IMG/VR virus record: IMGVR_UViG_3300013118_000321
Location: 41,156 to 105,155 of that record
Length of the DNA stretch: 64,000 bases
Strand: one strand, 5' to 3'
Source: a virus
Position 1 is the first letter of the stretch; every line of letters starts with the position of its first letter. The position numbers were made by a program, and so were the translations under genes. A model generated the notes under the pieces. The model saw only the letters and a list, made by a program, of their open reading frames with translations, ran no database searches and was not told the DNA's origin. Below are positions 15,701 to 24,800 of the stretch, in pieces.

Positions 15701-15858
15701 GATATCTGCGTCTTGGTGTGTGCAATATCTCCACAATGAATAATATAGTCCACCTTCTCTTTTTTCAGAGAATCATATAATTGCTTAAATACTTCATTAT
15801 ATTCAAAGTGGAACTTAAGGTTGCGGATATGTGTATCCGCAATGTGAGCAAACTTCAT
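12724..15858 (-). CDS. 47-46: Fused Mre11-Rad50 (SbcD-SbcC; T4 gp47-gp46) recombination nuclease
   Basis: 1044 aa in one frame. Residues 1-330 are an Mre11/SbcD phosphoesterase: D8 and H10 (HIADTHI), HCGDIAH with D44, GNHD with N78 and H79, then LYHGAID and FLGDIHKTQ near 150-190, all metal-site motifs. From about 370 an ABC-type Rad50 follows: Walker A GKNFSGKSS near 391, a long coiled coil with Cys motifs (PCGDSFPEC and CKSC) in place of or forming the zinc hook, a signature-like region (EMGSGAEKTIASMAIRLSLL) and Walker B FILDEPGTALDED near 980. In T4 these are two proteins that resect DNA ends for recombination-dependent replication and degrade host DNA. The ATG has a GGAG six bases upstream. 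No stop or frameshift separates the halves. Confidence 0.92.
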   Translation of the reverse strand: MKFAHIADTHIRNLKFHFEYNEVFKQLYDSLKKEKVDYIIHCGDIAHTKTQISPEFVDMARDFFENLAKIAPTYIILGNHDGNLKNSSRQDAISPIVKALNNERIVLLKDAQEHRLEGGFCLNVLSVFDEENWIDPTNEDIVNIALYHGAIDRSKTDLNWTLGGDHDISIFNKFDFAFLGDIHKTQILDTQGRIRYAGSTVQQNFGETLDKGYLLWDIENKDDFTCKLITFKNPKPFVTVALNKDGTLPEIDVSEGSRLRLVADSNISLDVMRRSVDVAKFKYRPESITYLNRAASKALDVDSDASKQKDLRNINVQNQLIREYLEDYEVTDDVMEKVISLNSRLNKTIEDTEEVYRNINWSMQSLEWDGLFNYGANNKIDFAKLEGIVGIFGKNFSGKSSIIDSLLYAVYNSTSKSVRKNLNMINQNMDVGSAKATIKIADKELSIERVSEKYIKKLKGIETEEAKTDVNFYSSDAIGNVESLNGTSRQDTDKNIRKYFGNLEDFLMTSMASQLDSLTFINEGSTKRKEILAKFLDLEVFDRKFKMAKDESADTRGALRRLEGNDFDQQIEEANQVLVEKNERLATNQKRCKELEEQTQSIQKEVNIIQDKIESAPTEIIDPVKIRMERETRINAISGLKKETEGLLIKIEEGKDKFQKIEVFISDFDIDTYHEKKERLDANQKQIDVLLEDLEKRSNEKSRLMRKTDLLSEVPCGDSFPECKFIRDAHEATGLVKVKSNVMRDISAKLNKLGEDTLSLDPFKVMEYVEKFDQLIEKRNNLSSDITSAQLNVDKNKGELFKQKTILEKLELKLKEYEDNREAIENLEELISEKTRLEKEASKASRECKSCQKETNNLFREVGSAEQQIKNLQEDKEELESLRTEFAAYELFMTCFHTNGISYDVIKNRLPVINDEIAKILTGIVDFEVFILNEEKKLDIFIKHPKFEPRPLEMGSGAEKTIASMAIRLSLLSVSSLPKPDIFILDEPGTALDEDNMEGFVRIIDMVKSYFKTVILISHLDTLKDAVDTQIVIDKKRGFAHVSV

Positions 15859-15869
15859 CTAAACTCCGA

Positions 15870-16058
15870 TTAAATGTTTACGTTTTCGTTAATGTGGGTG
15901 AATAGTCTCTCTAAGAAGTTGATCTTCTGATTTTCGTTTAATTTTTCAAACTGTTTAATTGTTTCTTCCGCCATGGAAAAACCTTCAGCACTAGTATCGA
16001 AGGATCTCTCGATCTCCTCGCTAATTAATGATTTTAACTTTTTCTTATCAATAAGCAT
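15870..16058 (-). CDS. Small helical protein, 62 aa
   Basis: A 62-aa, charged, helix-forming protein (MLIDKKKLKSLISEEIERSF...) placed three bases after the primase gene and eleven before the Mre11-Rad50 fusion. No motif is recognised. The close spacing in a replication/recombination group suggests that it is a real gene. It might be a small partner of one of its neighbours, but nothing in the sequence shows this. Confidence 0.6.
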   Translation of the reverse strand: MLIDKKKLKSLISEEIERSFDTSAEGFSMAEETIKQFEKLNENQKINFLERLFTHINENVNI

Positions 16059-16061
16059 AAT

Positions 16062-17018
16062 TTAACCTCCAAAGTCAAGCTTTTGTAGTAAGTAGTCTTC
16101 TCTCGTTATAAGAGATGCACGTTTCTTGTACTCACTTAACAGATGATCAGGGACTTCTCCCAGATCAGAATAATCATATAGTTCTATTTTACAGACTTTA
16201 ACACCAAAGTCAAGTAAATTCTTAACAATTTTTAATTCTTTTTGTTTTGCATCTTGATCTAGGCAAATATATACCGTTTTACATTTTTCAACTATCTTCA
16301 TAAACAACTTAGTTCGCATGTTTAGAGTTGAACCAAGGATAGGTATACTGTTGTCATACTTCAGAGAGTCGAAAAATCCCTCGACAAGGACAACTGGTCT
16401 AGACCAATCAACGTAAATGTCATTAAATATAATATCTTTTGTACAGGGAGGGTTCCTGTATTTCAAATAGGCATCGTCGAATGATCTTGCAATATAATAA
16501 TTAAGTTCCCCCTCACAGTCGAAAGAGGGTACTATTACGCGGTTCTTATAAGGTCCGTGAAAACAAAACCCCATCTTATATAATAGGATATCAGAATAGG
16601 ACACGCCCCGATCGAACAAATATTGTTTGGCACGCTTACCAATCTGCGAAAGATTTGCAGCTGACAATGAAGTAAAGTGCTCTGGAAGATCTAGACTCTT
16701 TTCCAGCACATATGTATCCTTTGTTTTAAATAAATCATCAAACCTGGTTATGTCTATCTGATTTACTAGGGAATTCCATCGAGATCTAAGTTCTCTATCT
16801 CTTATGAGAGATCCGAGATTATTTCCACGGAAATCACAAACCCAGCACTTAAATGCATTCTTGTTTATATTGACAGAAAGTTTTCTCTTGTGGTGCTTAC
16901 ACTTCGGACAATGAAACAACATCTCATCATTCGACTCGTAATATGACCCAAGACTCTGCTTTATAATGCTTAACTTTTCGCTGTACAAAGTACGTAACCC
17001 GCTTTCGCTATTACCCAA
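16062..17018 (-). CDS. 61: DNA primase (zinc-binding and TOPRIM domains, gp61-like)
   Basis: Up to 318 aa. The zinc-binding domain has CPKC (37-40) and CWVC (58-61), as in bacterial and T4 primases. The TOPRIM core follows: VVLVEGFFDSL with E213 and VYICLDQDAKQ with D254 and D256, which bind Mg2+ for primer synthesis. It makes RNA primers at the replication fork, normally with a gp41-like helicase not seen here. The start is uncertain. No ATG lies before the first Cys motif except one just ahead of it (MLFHCPKC). TTG codons at 17018 and 16988 are possible and both overlap the resolvase gene. I give the longest form. Confidence 0.85.
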   Translation of the reverse strand: MGNSESGLRTLYSEKLSIIKQSLGSYYESNDEMLFHCPKCKHHKRKLSVNINKNAFKCWVCDFRGNNLGSLIRDRELRSRWNSLVNQIDITRFDDLFKTKDTYVLEKSLDLPEHFTSLSAANLSQIGKRAKQYLFDRGVSYSDILLYKMGFCFHGPYKNRVIVPSFDCEGELNYYIARSFDDAYLKYRNPPCTKDIIFNDIYVDWSRPVVLVEGFFDSLKYDNSIPILGSTLNMRTKLFMKIVEKCKTVYICLDQDAKQKELKIVKNLLDFGVKVCKIELYDYSDLGEVPDHLLSEYKKRASLITREDYLLQKLDFGG

Positions 17019-17500
17019 CTATCCGATTTATCCATAATACCTGGTTTCGGATTTCCATGTCTTGTATATTCTACTATGAAAGTAGGTTCATTTGCAACAA
17101 CAAAATCAAAACTTTTTTGTTTTGAGTTTTCGCCCCTAGAAATTTTAATGCCTACCTGCTTTCTTGCTGAAGTAGCTGCAATCATTTCTGGTTTTGTTTT
17201 GAATATCTTATAACAGTGCCAGGAGACGATGCCATTAATCCTGGACAATGTAGAGAGAGTCTGTGCTGAAGAGAAACCAGAGCGAAACGAGTGTAGTGAC
17301 TGCTCTATAAACACATTGCCTATAGAGTATTCCATGGCAAGAGACCTAAGATTGTTGTGAATAAGGAGTGCTTTTTCATATATTGACGGAAACTTGTTTT
17401 TATTCCTCGTATCCCAAAACTCATTATATACACACACGCCATCATCATCAAGGACGGTCGCCCCCGTGATACTCGTTGAAACATCTAACCCTAAAATCAT
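16970..17500 (-). CDS. RuvC-like Holliday-junction resolvase / RNase H-fold nuclease
   Basis: A 176-aa protein starting MILGLDVSTSITG: D6 with the following Ser/Thr and Gly is motif I of RuvC-like nucleases. Motif II is VFIEQ with E66. A C-terminal DKSDSW block (D157, D160) supplies the last acidic residues that bind Mg2+. The length equals RuvC (about 170 aa). Such enzymes cut four-way junctions, which phages need before packaging branched DNA. In T4 that task belongs to the unrelated endonuclease VII (gp49), so this phage may use a RuvC-type enzyme instead. It sits beside primase and recombination genes and is coupled to the J-domain gene by ATGA. Confidence 0.8.
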   Translation of the reverse strand: MILGLDVSTSITGATVLDDDGVCVYNEFWDTRNKNKFPSIYEKALLIHNNLRSLAMEYSIGNVFIEQSLHSFRSGFSSAQTLSTLSRINGIVSWHCYKIFKTKPEMIAATSARKQVGIKISRGENSKQKSFDFVVANEPTFIVEYTRHGNPKPGIMDKSDSWVIAKAGYVLCTAKS

Positions 17501-18168
17501 TTATTATCCAATAGGAAAGTTGCATACCCTTCTATGAGTTTACGCTTTTCTGTCTCTTCATCCATGTGGTACCATTCCCAAGCAACACTCTTTGTGATGA
17601 GTTTTACTTTTTTACTAATATTATCTATTTTACCATTAATCTCCTCAATGTCAAGAGGAATCTCTTCTGGTATCTCTATATCCAAGAGCACTGCACATTC
17701 GACCAACTTAAAGTAATCCTCACTATCAACTGCGCTTGTGATTTTTTGAAAGATCTCCTTCTTATCATCGTCATCCTTTATTTTATCTGGATGTGTCTTA
17801 TTCGCTATCTTCCTATATAAAGACTTGTACTCCTTTGGTAATGGTTTTTTGGGTGATGGTGGTGGAGTCTCAATAACCTCTTCGTGAAAATCTGGTCTTA
17901 CCTTTGTTCTGCCCTTTCGATACTGTGCCTGTTGCTTTGCACGCTTTCCAGTCTTGGTCATTGGTTTTTCATTTTCTCCTGCCAATCCTGCTATTTGTTT
18001 TAATCTATGTCGAACACCCTTATTATCGACAGCATCAATATAATCTTTAAAGTAATCCGAGAATTGAGACATTGCTTGGTTGTTTATTTTTTGGTGGATT
18101 TCCAACTTCTTAATTGCAAACTTAAGTTCATGGATCTTTAATTCAAAGATTTCAGTACCCTTCCTCAT
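17497..18168 (-). CDS. J-domain (DnaJ-like) protein, 223 aa
   Basis: The segment 'YKSLYRKIANKTHPDKIKDD' (HPD at residues 126-128) with the following helix KKEIFQKITSAVDSED is a J-domain core, which stimulates the ATPase of Hsp70 (DnaK). Before it lie a coiled N-terminal helix (1-60), a basic stretch (GKRAKQQAQYRKGRTK) and a Pro-rich hinge (TPPPSPKKPLP). The domain is in the middle, not at the N-terminus as in DnaJ. The phage may recruit host DnaK for folding its very large virion proteins or for replication complexes; both are inferred. The end overlaps the next gene (ATGA). Confidence 0.75.
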   Translation of the reverse strand: MRKGTEIFELKIHELKFAIKKLEIHQKINNQAMSQFSDYFKDYIDAVDNKGVRHRLKQIAGLAGENEKPMTKTGKRAKQQAQYRKGRTKVRPDFHEEVIETPPPSPKKPLPKEYKSLYRKIANKTHPDKIKDDDDKKEIFQKITSAVDSEDYFKLVECAVLLDIEIPEEIPLDIEEINGKIDNISKKVKLITKSVAWEWYHMDEETEKRKLIEGYATFLLDNK

Positions 18169-19481
18169 TAGAAGTCCATTTTGAGTTTGAAGGTATAGTC
18201 TCTATTTTCAGTTTTTCTAACTGGGTTTGCTAGTTTTGCCACGGCGATCAACCTTCTCTGGTCGTCATATATGCCGATCTTGGAAACATATGTCTGTTTA
18301 TTGTATGATCCCGTTGGATCTGGATAGGGACTGTGAGAAAGTTTTTCAAACAACAAGTCATCAAACTCCTGGTATCTGGATGAACTTGTTACTGGAACTT
18401 TAGTTTGACTTTTCTTATAAACAGTTGGATTTGTCGAGTTGTTCAACTCGCCCTTTGGCATGTGCGCCATCATGGTGACAGTAGGTACATAATTCACACC
18501 CTTGAATGACATTCTAAACATCGCATTCTCTAGGATGTCTCTTGCTGGTCCACTGTCCTCGTTAGCGCCTTCAGCGAAGTCGACCCAGCGAGGCTCCTGT
18601 CCGTCATCTCCGTGGAATGTCTCAGTTTGTTGTGATACATCCCAACTCCCCGTTAAGGCAATAAACCCCTCATTATAGAGGACAGTGCCCACCACCTTGT
18701 TGTTGTGCTTCGCGGCATTATAAGTTCCAGAAACCTGGATTAGTTCACCGTTCTTGTTTATGTCTCTTGCCTCTGCAGCGAGTGCACCCGTCATGAAAAT
18801 CTGAAGTATTACGGACCCTTTCTTTATGCTTGATCCATAAAATATACTTGGTATCTCCACTAGTGACATTTCCTGGTTTGCTTTGTTCCATCCATTATTG
18901 CCCATATCGTGAGACATTGATGACCTTGGATTTGTGGTATCGTCAAATGAATAGTGGTGACTGTGTTTTACATATTCATTAAAACTATTCTTCAAGGCAA
19001 CTACAAACTTCTTGTTTCTCACCATTCTATTGTAAGTGCCATGGAATCTCTCATCAGTACTAGATTCCTGTATAGCGGAGACCCCTCCCGCAATCCTAGT
19101 TCTCTTTATACTAGAGGAAAGAGGATATTGTGATTTTACCACATCACCATAAGCAAACTGGGCAGCTGAATCAAAATCACTAGTACTGACTGTCTTGAAG
19201 GATATGCGGGCGCCGTCTTTGGTAATAAATGGATAGATCGATGTTCCTGCTGGGGGCGCATCTGTTCCGCCAGTATTGATAGCTCTGTCTACATTTAATT
19301 CAAAGAGCGATACGAACCCCTGTTGTACTGCTAGGAGGTTTCCAAACTGACCTCCGCGAGCACCTTCGTTTTTAAAACTGTTGTAATAAACCCTAGAACC
19401 ATATATGACAAAATCAGACTCTGGAAAGGTTTTTACCTGATTGTAGATTAGATCGTATTTACCAAACTTCCTAAACGGCAT
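18168..19481 (-). CDS. Virion protein, 437 aa, paralogue of the 415-aa protein
   Basis: Begins MPFRKFGKYDLIYNQVKTFP. It is rich in Gly, Ser and Asn in the middle and ends with the C-terminal pattern shared with the preceding gene (IGIYDDQRRLIAVAKLANPV, RKTENRDYTFKLKMDF). No enzymatic motif. Its stop overlaps the start of the J-domain gene by one base, marking the border from the structural genes to a DNA-metabolism group. It is most likely a structural protein made in many copies. Precise role unknown. Confidence 0.65.
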   Translation of the reverse strand: MPFRKFGKYDLIYNQVKTFPESDFVIYGSRVYYNSFKNEGARGGQFGNLLAVQQGFVSLFELNVDRAINTGGTDAPPAGTSIYPFITKDGARISFKTVSTSDFDSAAQFAYGDVVKSQYPLSSSIKRTRIAGGVSAIQESSTDERFHGTYNRMVRNKKFVVALKNSFNEYVKHSHHYSFDDTTNPRSSMSHDMGNNGWNKANQEMSLVEIPSIFYGSSIKKGSVILQIFMTGALAAEARDINKNGELIQVSGTYNAAKHNNKVVGTVLYNEGFIALTGSWDVSQQTETFHGDDGQEPRWVDFAEGANEDSGPARDILENAMFRMSFKGVNYVPTVTMMAHMPKGELNNSTNPTVYKKSQTKVPVTSSSRYQEFDDLLFEKLSHSPYPDPTGSYNKQTYVSKIGIYDDQRRLIAVAKLANPVRKTENRDYTFKLKMDF

Positions 19482-19493
19482 AATACACCGCCC

Positions 19494-20741
19494 TTAATAA
19501 TCTAACCTTACTCTTAGTGTAAGTTCGTTTGAGGGATCCTTTTTGAGGGGCTCTGAGAGTTTCGCCGTTGCCATAAGTTCATTGTCTGGAGAATATAACC
19601 CAATTGACGTGACATATGCAACTGGAGAATCACTCGGTACATCTTTCACTCTGATCTTTGATGCACTGAGATAGGTTGGGTTGGCACTATAATTAAACTC
19701 ATTGTGATTTGCTCTACAGAAATAAACAGTTGAGTTAAGTTCCGTTGTATTGTTGAAAGAAACATTGTGAATTCTTCTTCGAATTCCATTTGCAATATGC
19801 TCAATCTTAGACCCCGTAAGCATCTGACTGATACTTGCACTAAAGGCAGAATGTCCATCTGCACCATACTGCTTGAACCCATCACTATGTACACCATTGA
19901 TACTCATAGAAACTGAAGTCATCAACATTCCCGTATCATTCGCAGTATCGTCGCCATCTGCGCCAGCAAGAACCGAAGCAGTTAATACTGCTACGCCTGC
20001 TTGGTAAAAAATGAGACCTGCATGCTTTCCGATAGAAAGACTTCCAGTTACTCTACCTGTAATATCCTGCCCACCATCGGCAGACCCAATTGACGCTGAA
20101 AGAATGCCATATTCGCCAGCTGGTGAATTAATTCTGTAGTCATTTTGTGCGTTAGTATCCTTAAGAGTGAGGATGTTTCTGACTCTGGATCTCAGACCCT
20201 TGTTAACCATAACTGGGTCAACCCCAAGATCTAGTTGAAAACTACCCTTCTTAATCTCGTCTTTCACAAGAAGTCTAGAGAAGTTAATAAATATAACCTC
20301 TCTCATTTTACCAAATGCGTCTGCAGTATCCTTGGGGTTTGCTACATTGCCATCATTGTCGAAGTCTCTGATGTTGCCAGATGTGTCGTGCCCCATTAGA
20401 ACCTGAGCCATCTGGTTATACATAGCAATCTTCTTTTCTTGTTGCTTATAGTTCGTCCCTGCAGATGCGACACCAACGTTCCCTGAAAGTCCACTCCTAG
20501 AAGAGAACCCAACGGAAATATCAAAAATGTGATTAGCAGAAGAACTTAGGTAAGGATAGTCATAAATAGACTGAAACATTCCATGTGAATAATTCTTAAT
20601 ATTCAACTCCGTTCCGCCGCCGATGTCTCCTCCGTTATATGTACCTGATACGATTGCACCAGTAATTGGAATTGCCTCATGAAGCAAGGTCTTTGTTGTT
20701 GTGATGTCATTATTCAAAAATGTTTTAAATGTAGTTGCCAT
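19494..20741 (-). CDS. Virion protein, 415 aa, paralogue of the 437-aa protein
   Basis: A Gly/Ser/Asn-rich structural-type protein. Its last 45 residues (YVTSIGLYSPDNELMATAKL, then SEPLKKDPSN and a final RVRLDY) match the end of the next protein (YVSKIGIYDDQRRLIAVAKL...KLKMDF), so the two share a C-terminal domain and probably a fold. Such endings are seen in abundant virion proteins of marine myoviruses. Because no tail tube or sheath gene lies in the usual place, these two proteins are candidates for unrecognised tail-tube, sheath or neck proteins, but no sequence motif proves this. Confidence 0.65.
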   Translation of the reverse strand: MATTFKTFLNNDITTTKTLLHEAIPITGAIVSGTYNGGDIGGGTELNIKNYSHGMFQSIYDYPYLSSSANHIFDISVGFSSRSGLSGNVGVASAGTNYKQQEKKIAMYNQMAQVLMGHDTSGNIRDFDNDGNVANPKDTADAFGKMREVIFINFSRLLVKDEIKKGSFQLDLGVDPVMVNKGLRSRVRNILTLKDTNAQNDYRINSPAGEYGILSASIGSADGGQDITGRVTGSLSIGKHAGLIFYQAGVAVLTASVLAGADGDDTANDTGMLMTSVSMSINGVHSDGFKQYGADGHSAFSASISQMLTGSKIEHIANGIRRRIHNVSFNNTTELNSTVYFCRANHNEFNYSANPTYLSASKIRVKDVPSDSPVAYVTSIGLYSPDNELMATAKLSEPLKKDPSNELTLRVRLDY

Positions 20742-20750
20742 GTTTTATCC

Positions 20751-21776
20751 TTACGCCTTCCTAATATACCTAATCGGAATGTCAAGCGAAACACCCGTGG
20801 TTGCAGAAGTAATCTTAATAATTGTATCAATCATATTAAATGAGGTCGAGTCAGACGTAAATCCTGCCTGAGCAGATCCCAAAATTGTTGATCCTAACTT
20901 TTCAAACAAATACGAAGAAGCCCTCAAGTTAACGCTTGGTTCAATCTTGAAGTGCAACAAGGTATCTCTTGGACCGTTAATGTTGTGTATAGACAAGTCA
21001 CCATCGGTCGATCCAGCGTTTGTCTTAGGAAGACTATCAACACTAAGTGGTGCACCGTTCGTGTTTTTTGATATTACGATCGGACTACCCTGACCTGATA
21101 CTGTATTTTCACTAATATAATATGAAGCGATTTGATCATCATCTATAAATGACACTGGTACCTGGTCCGCATTTGCTGTTACCAGGGATCCAAGTCTGTG
21201 ATCCATTTCTATAATAAATTGCGTTTCCTGCAAAGTTGCTGGCATATTGACAGCGGGTGCAATCTCAGTGGTATCCAACCCTCTCTCCACAATGCAGGAA
21301 ATATCAGTGTTTCTAATTTTTTCCGATGAACGACCTGTAATGACGCCAGTGTTGGACAGACTAGTGTCTAACTTATCTTCTGTGTTCTTGTCAACCGTTA
21401 TGACAAAACCACCAGTTGTTGTGTTTGTTGCGCTTGCATCGACAACCGTAGTATTGATTGTAGAACTAGCGTTGCCTCCGTTGAGTAACTTCAACACAGG
21501 AAGATACAAAATATTCGTTCTGGTGATTGTAATTAATTTGCTCTTCATTGTAGAGGTGTTGTTTGTAAACGCCTCCAATAGTGGAGTCCTTAAGACTTCC
21601 AAATCATAATATGCAGAACCACTAGGGTGATTCTTGTTATATAATGAGTAATCGATCTCGTCGTCTCCGAGGGCAAACTTGGAAATTCTAAAATCTCCGC
21701 GTGCCATTCTAAAGCGACCAGTGTCTGTCAATACGGCGTCTAAAATTATATCGCCAGAATTATCAAGAAATGCCAT
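20751..21776 (-). CDS. Virion protein, 341 aa, conserved-type N-terminus
   Basis: Starts with FLDNSGDIILDAVLTDTGRF followed by RMARGDFRISKFALGDDEIDY. This resembles a conserved opening of structural proteins in marine T4-like phages as I remember it, and it is shared with the 350-aa protein encoded upstream. The rest is beta-rich with Ser/Thr/Asn, and ends in SLDIPIRYIRKA. GGAG precedes the start. It is followed within ten bases by the 415-aa gene, so it probably works with the next two proteins. Neck, tube or fibre function cannot be decided. Confidence 0.65.
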   Translation of the reverse strand: MAFLDNSGDIILDAVLTDTGRFRMARGDFRISKFALGDDEIDYSLYNKNHPSGSAYYDLEVLRTPLLEAFTNNTSTMKSKLITITRTNILYLPVLKLLNGGNASSTINTTVVDASATNTTTGGFVITVDKNTEDKLDTSLSNTGVITGRSSEKIRNTDISCIVERGLDTTEIAPAVNMPATLQETQFIIEMDHRLGSLVTANADQVPVSFIDDDQIASYYISENTVSGQGSPIVISKNTNGAPLSVDSLPKTNAGSTDGDLSIHNINGPRDTLLHFKIEPSVNLRASSYLFEKLGSTILGSAQAGFTSDSTSFNMIDTIIKITSATTGVSLDIPIRYIRKA

Positions 21777-21802
21777 GTACTAAAACTCCTCAAACTTCAC
21801 TT

Positions 21803-21810
21803 GTAAATAG
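21803..21810 (-). promoter_or_regulatory. Stop-adjacent CTATTTAC motif
   Basis: In the 37-base gap between the 1135-aa gene's stop and the 341-aa gene's start, the coding strand reads CTATTTAC three bases after the stop codon. This is a one-base variant of the CTATTTAT octamer seen after other stop codons here. A GAGGAG ribosome-binding site follows downstream. Role unknown. Confidence 0.2.
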
Positions 21811-21813
21811 ATT

Positions 21814-24800
21814 TTAACATATTAAATTCACTTTTTTATTTTCTTGATCTTCAGACAATTTTAAGTTGAAAGTAACATCAATATCAATCTCTTTGCCAGT
21901 GTCCTTACTTCTAATTCTTATTTTAAACCTTTTCTTCCAAAGTTTTTCCTTTGTATTATCACCAATAAACGATTGAGAATCCAATCCCCGCTTCCAGTCT
22001 GAGAACTTTCCCGTGCCTAGATTTAGTGTTTTTTGGTCAAAATTTGGTCTCAACATTAAGAATTGCCTGACATCGATCGTTGATTGCTGTTTAGCTGTCT
22101 TTAATGCTTCGAGATCTGCTGCGTTCACTATTTTATGCGAAAGTCTAACTGCTTCGTTAATTTTAATTAATTCTATCTCGTGAATAAATCCTGGATTTGA
22201 AACCTTGTTGTGAATATCGATACATCTAAAGACGTAATAATATTTCACATTTGGTGAAATTCTGTCTAAAAATGTTGCATTATCTGCAGTTGATTCAATC
22301 GTAGCAATTTTTTTATCATAAAAGGATCCAATTTTTTCTGGGTATTCATCTGTCCTGAATACTTGAAATGTTTTTGTCGGGTCATCTGATTTGTGCTTTA
22401 TCATTTTTACATTTGCTGGATCATTCAGTAGTTGATCTTGCATCGACTCAAAGTCAAGATCCCCCTCGACGTCGATTAGTCCCTGACTAAGTGCCACATT
22501 GACATACCTCATTCTATCTTCTTCCTCAAGTATAACTGGGGGTGAAAGGTATTCTCCACCGTTTGGTCTCAACGTAAACATAATCTTATCTGAAACATTC
22601 TTAAACGGTATCACTTCAACGTCTGGAAATACAGGCGGACTGTCTACAACCACTACTCTTTTCTGAGTTGTTGGAATAATCCCAATCCTTAAGCACGGTT
22701 GGTTTCTAATACCGAAGGGCATATCAAACTGGCCAGTACTAGAATTCTCTTCTCTAGAGATCTCGTATGCTCTAGCAAAATTACTTACGCAATTATGGTA
22801 TGTGTATCTATTGCCAACGATCGCTACAATCCTATTGATTCTATATTCGTAAACCTCTCCATATTTGACCTGACTGTCTACAAATTTTTCAACTTCCCTG
22901 TCGTTATCAGACATTATGTAAAAATTAGATATGAGTTCTTCGTCCTTAAATTTTTGAATCATAAACCCCATAACCTCACTCTTGGCAGGCACACCATTCA
23001 TGATCTGATCATAACTTCTCGCATGGTTGTTAACAAAATTGCTTATCTTCATTTTCATTTTCAATAATCTAAATATCGTTGCGAATTTATCCACTGGACT
23101 TTGCTCAGGATCTTCTGTTGCTCTTTTAAAGAAAGATGCCCACCAATCAGAAATATCTATCATCCTTGTTTTCATTGGTATTGTATCAGAATGCCTTATG
23201 AGGTCTCCTGGTATTACCTCTGCTGTTTGATTTAAGGATGTTTGTATTGCCTGATCGACATAACTTGCGAACGACTCTGATGATGGTCGATTCGAAAGAG
23301 TATTCATAAGATCGGTTATGATCACGTCTCCCCCGTCAGAGGTAAGGGCCGAAGCAACCTGAGATCTTTTTATTTTACCAAATTCCATCTCCACAAACAT
23401 GGGATTCATATACCTTTGCTCGTACAAGTCATCTAGAGTCTCTCTGGGTATTGCTGAAAGGAGTATGTCTTTTTCCTCGTTTCCAGGATTCAGTCCGTAA
23501 TATTCCGCCATATGCTCAACAAACGCTCTTTGAGACTCTGTTGACCCATCCATCATGTTTTGAATCAACCTGAACTGTTCATTTTGAAGTTCATAACTGG
23601 ATATGTCAGAAGGTGTCGCATCAGATAGTATTGTCAGATCGTAAAATCTATCAGCTGCTAATAGTCGACTGAACCTCACTTCATCGAAATCTTCTGGTAA
23701 GAAGGTCGATACCCCTTCCTTTCTAGAGTTCGAAAGCGCCTTCATCAGCGTTGCCCCCTGGTATGGTGATGGTAACTCCAACTCAGAAACCACTGGGGTT
23801 ATTATGTTCTCATAGAGACAATCATAATATGAATATACGGGTCTTATATCGAAATAAGCATCACTACCAACATCTACGAAGTCGGACTCCTCCTTCGTCA
23901 GGAGATCTGTTACGTTTGTTGAATAATCAACAAAAACCTTTTTGCCTGTGTAAACAACACCTTCTGCTGGTGCTACTGTAATCGGCTCGGTAGAGTTCTG
24001 TTGAAAGAACCTATTGTCTCCATAAAAAGGAATTACAGGAAACAAATTCAAACTCTTCCCTTCTGCCACCTCCCTGTAGTGGGGTACCGTATACATGTTT
24101 CGCCAGTGAAGTGGATTACCTACGGTTGTTGCTGACCTTCTAGCGTTTCTAATGAAGAGTTGATCAGGTCTGTCGCGCATTATTCCCATATCTTCCAATA
24201 TTTGCTCTGGGACATGTCCATAAAAATAGTCCGACCATTTCCAATTATCTCCGCGATTTGCTTCGCATTCGATAACATAAACCTCATTCTTTACCTTAAA
24301 TCCTAAATTATTTCGTAGAGAGGGTTCGTTCTTTGCTTGATCGTAAAATCTCCACTTTGATGGGTCAGACGCTGGAACTGAATATAGTTTAGATTCATCC
24401 ACCAAACTCAAGTACGCTCTCTTTTTTGCATCAAAATAGAACATGCCCCATTGATATCTTCCCAGCCCCTGCCTTCTGTTTATAAAATAAAGATCCGCAC
24501 CCCTTGCGGCGTGATATGCCTTCGCATCATCAATGCTAGTATATTCATGTGGGCCGCTGACGTGACCTGCATTGAACCAAATCTTATCTGATACCCACCT
24601 TACATTATCAAAAACATCTAAATTACCATTTCCAACCTGTGGAAGAACGTTTGGAATATTACTAGGAAAAGAATATGGACGATAAAGCGGACTGAATGCC
24701 AGTAGTTCTTTTGGTTTTGATTTGAACTTTATCGTCTCTATGTCGATATTTTGAGTGCCTTCGCCCACTATTGTACCGTTTGAAAACACCCACGTACTTT

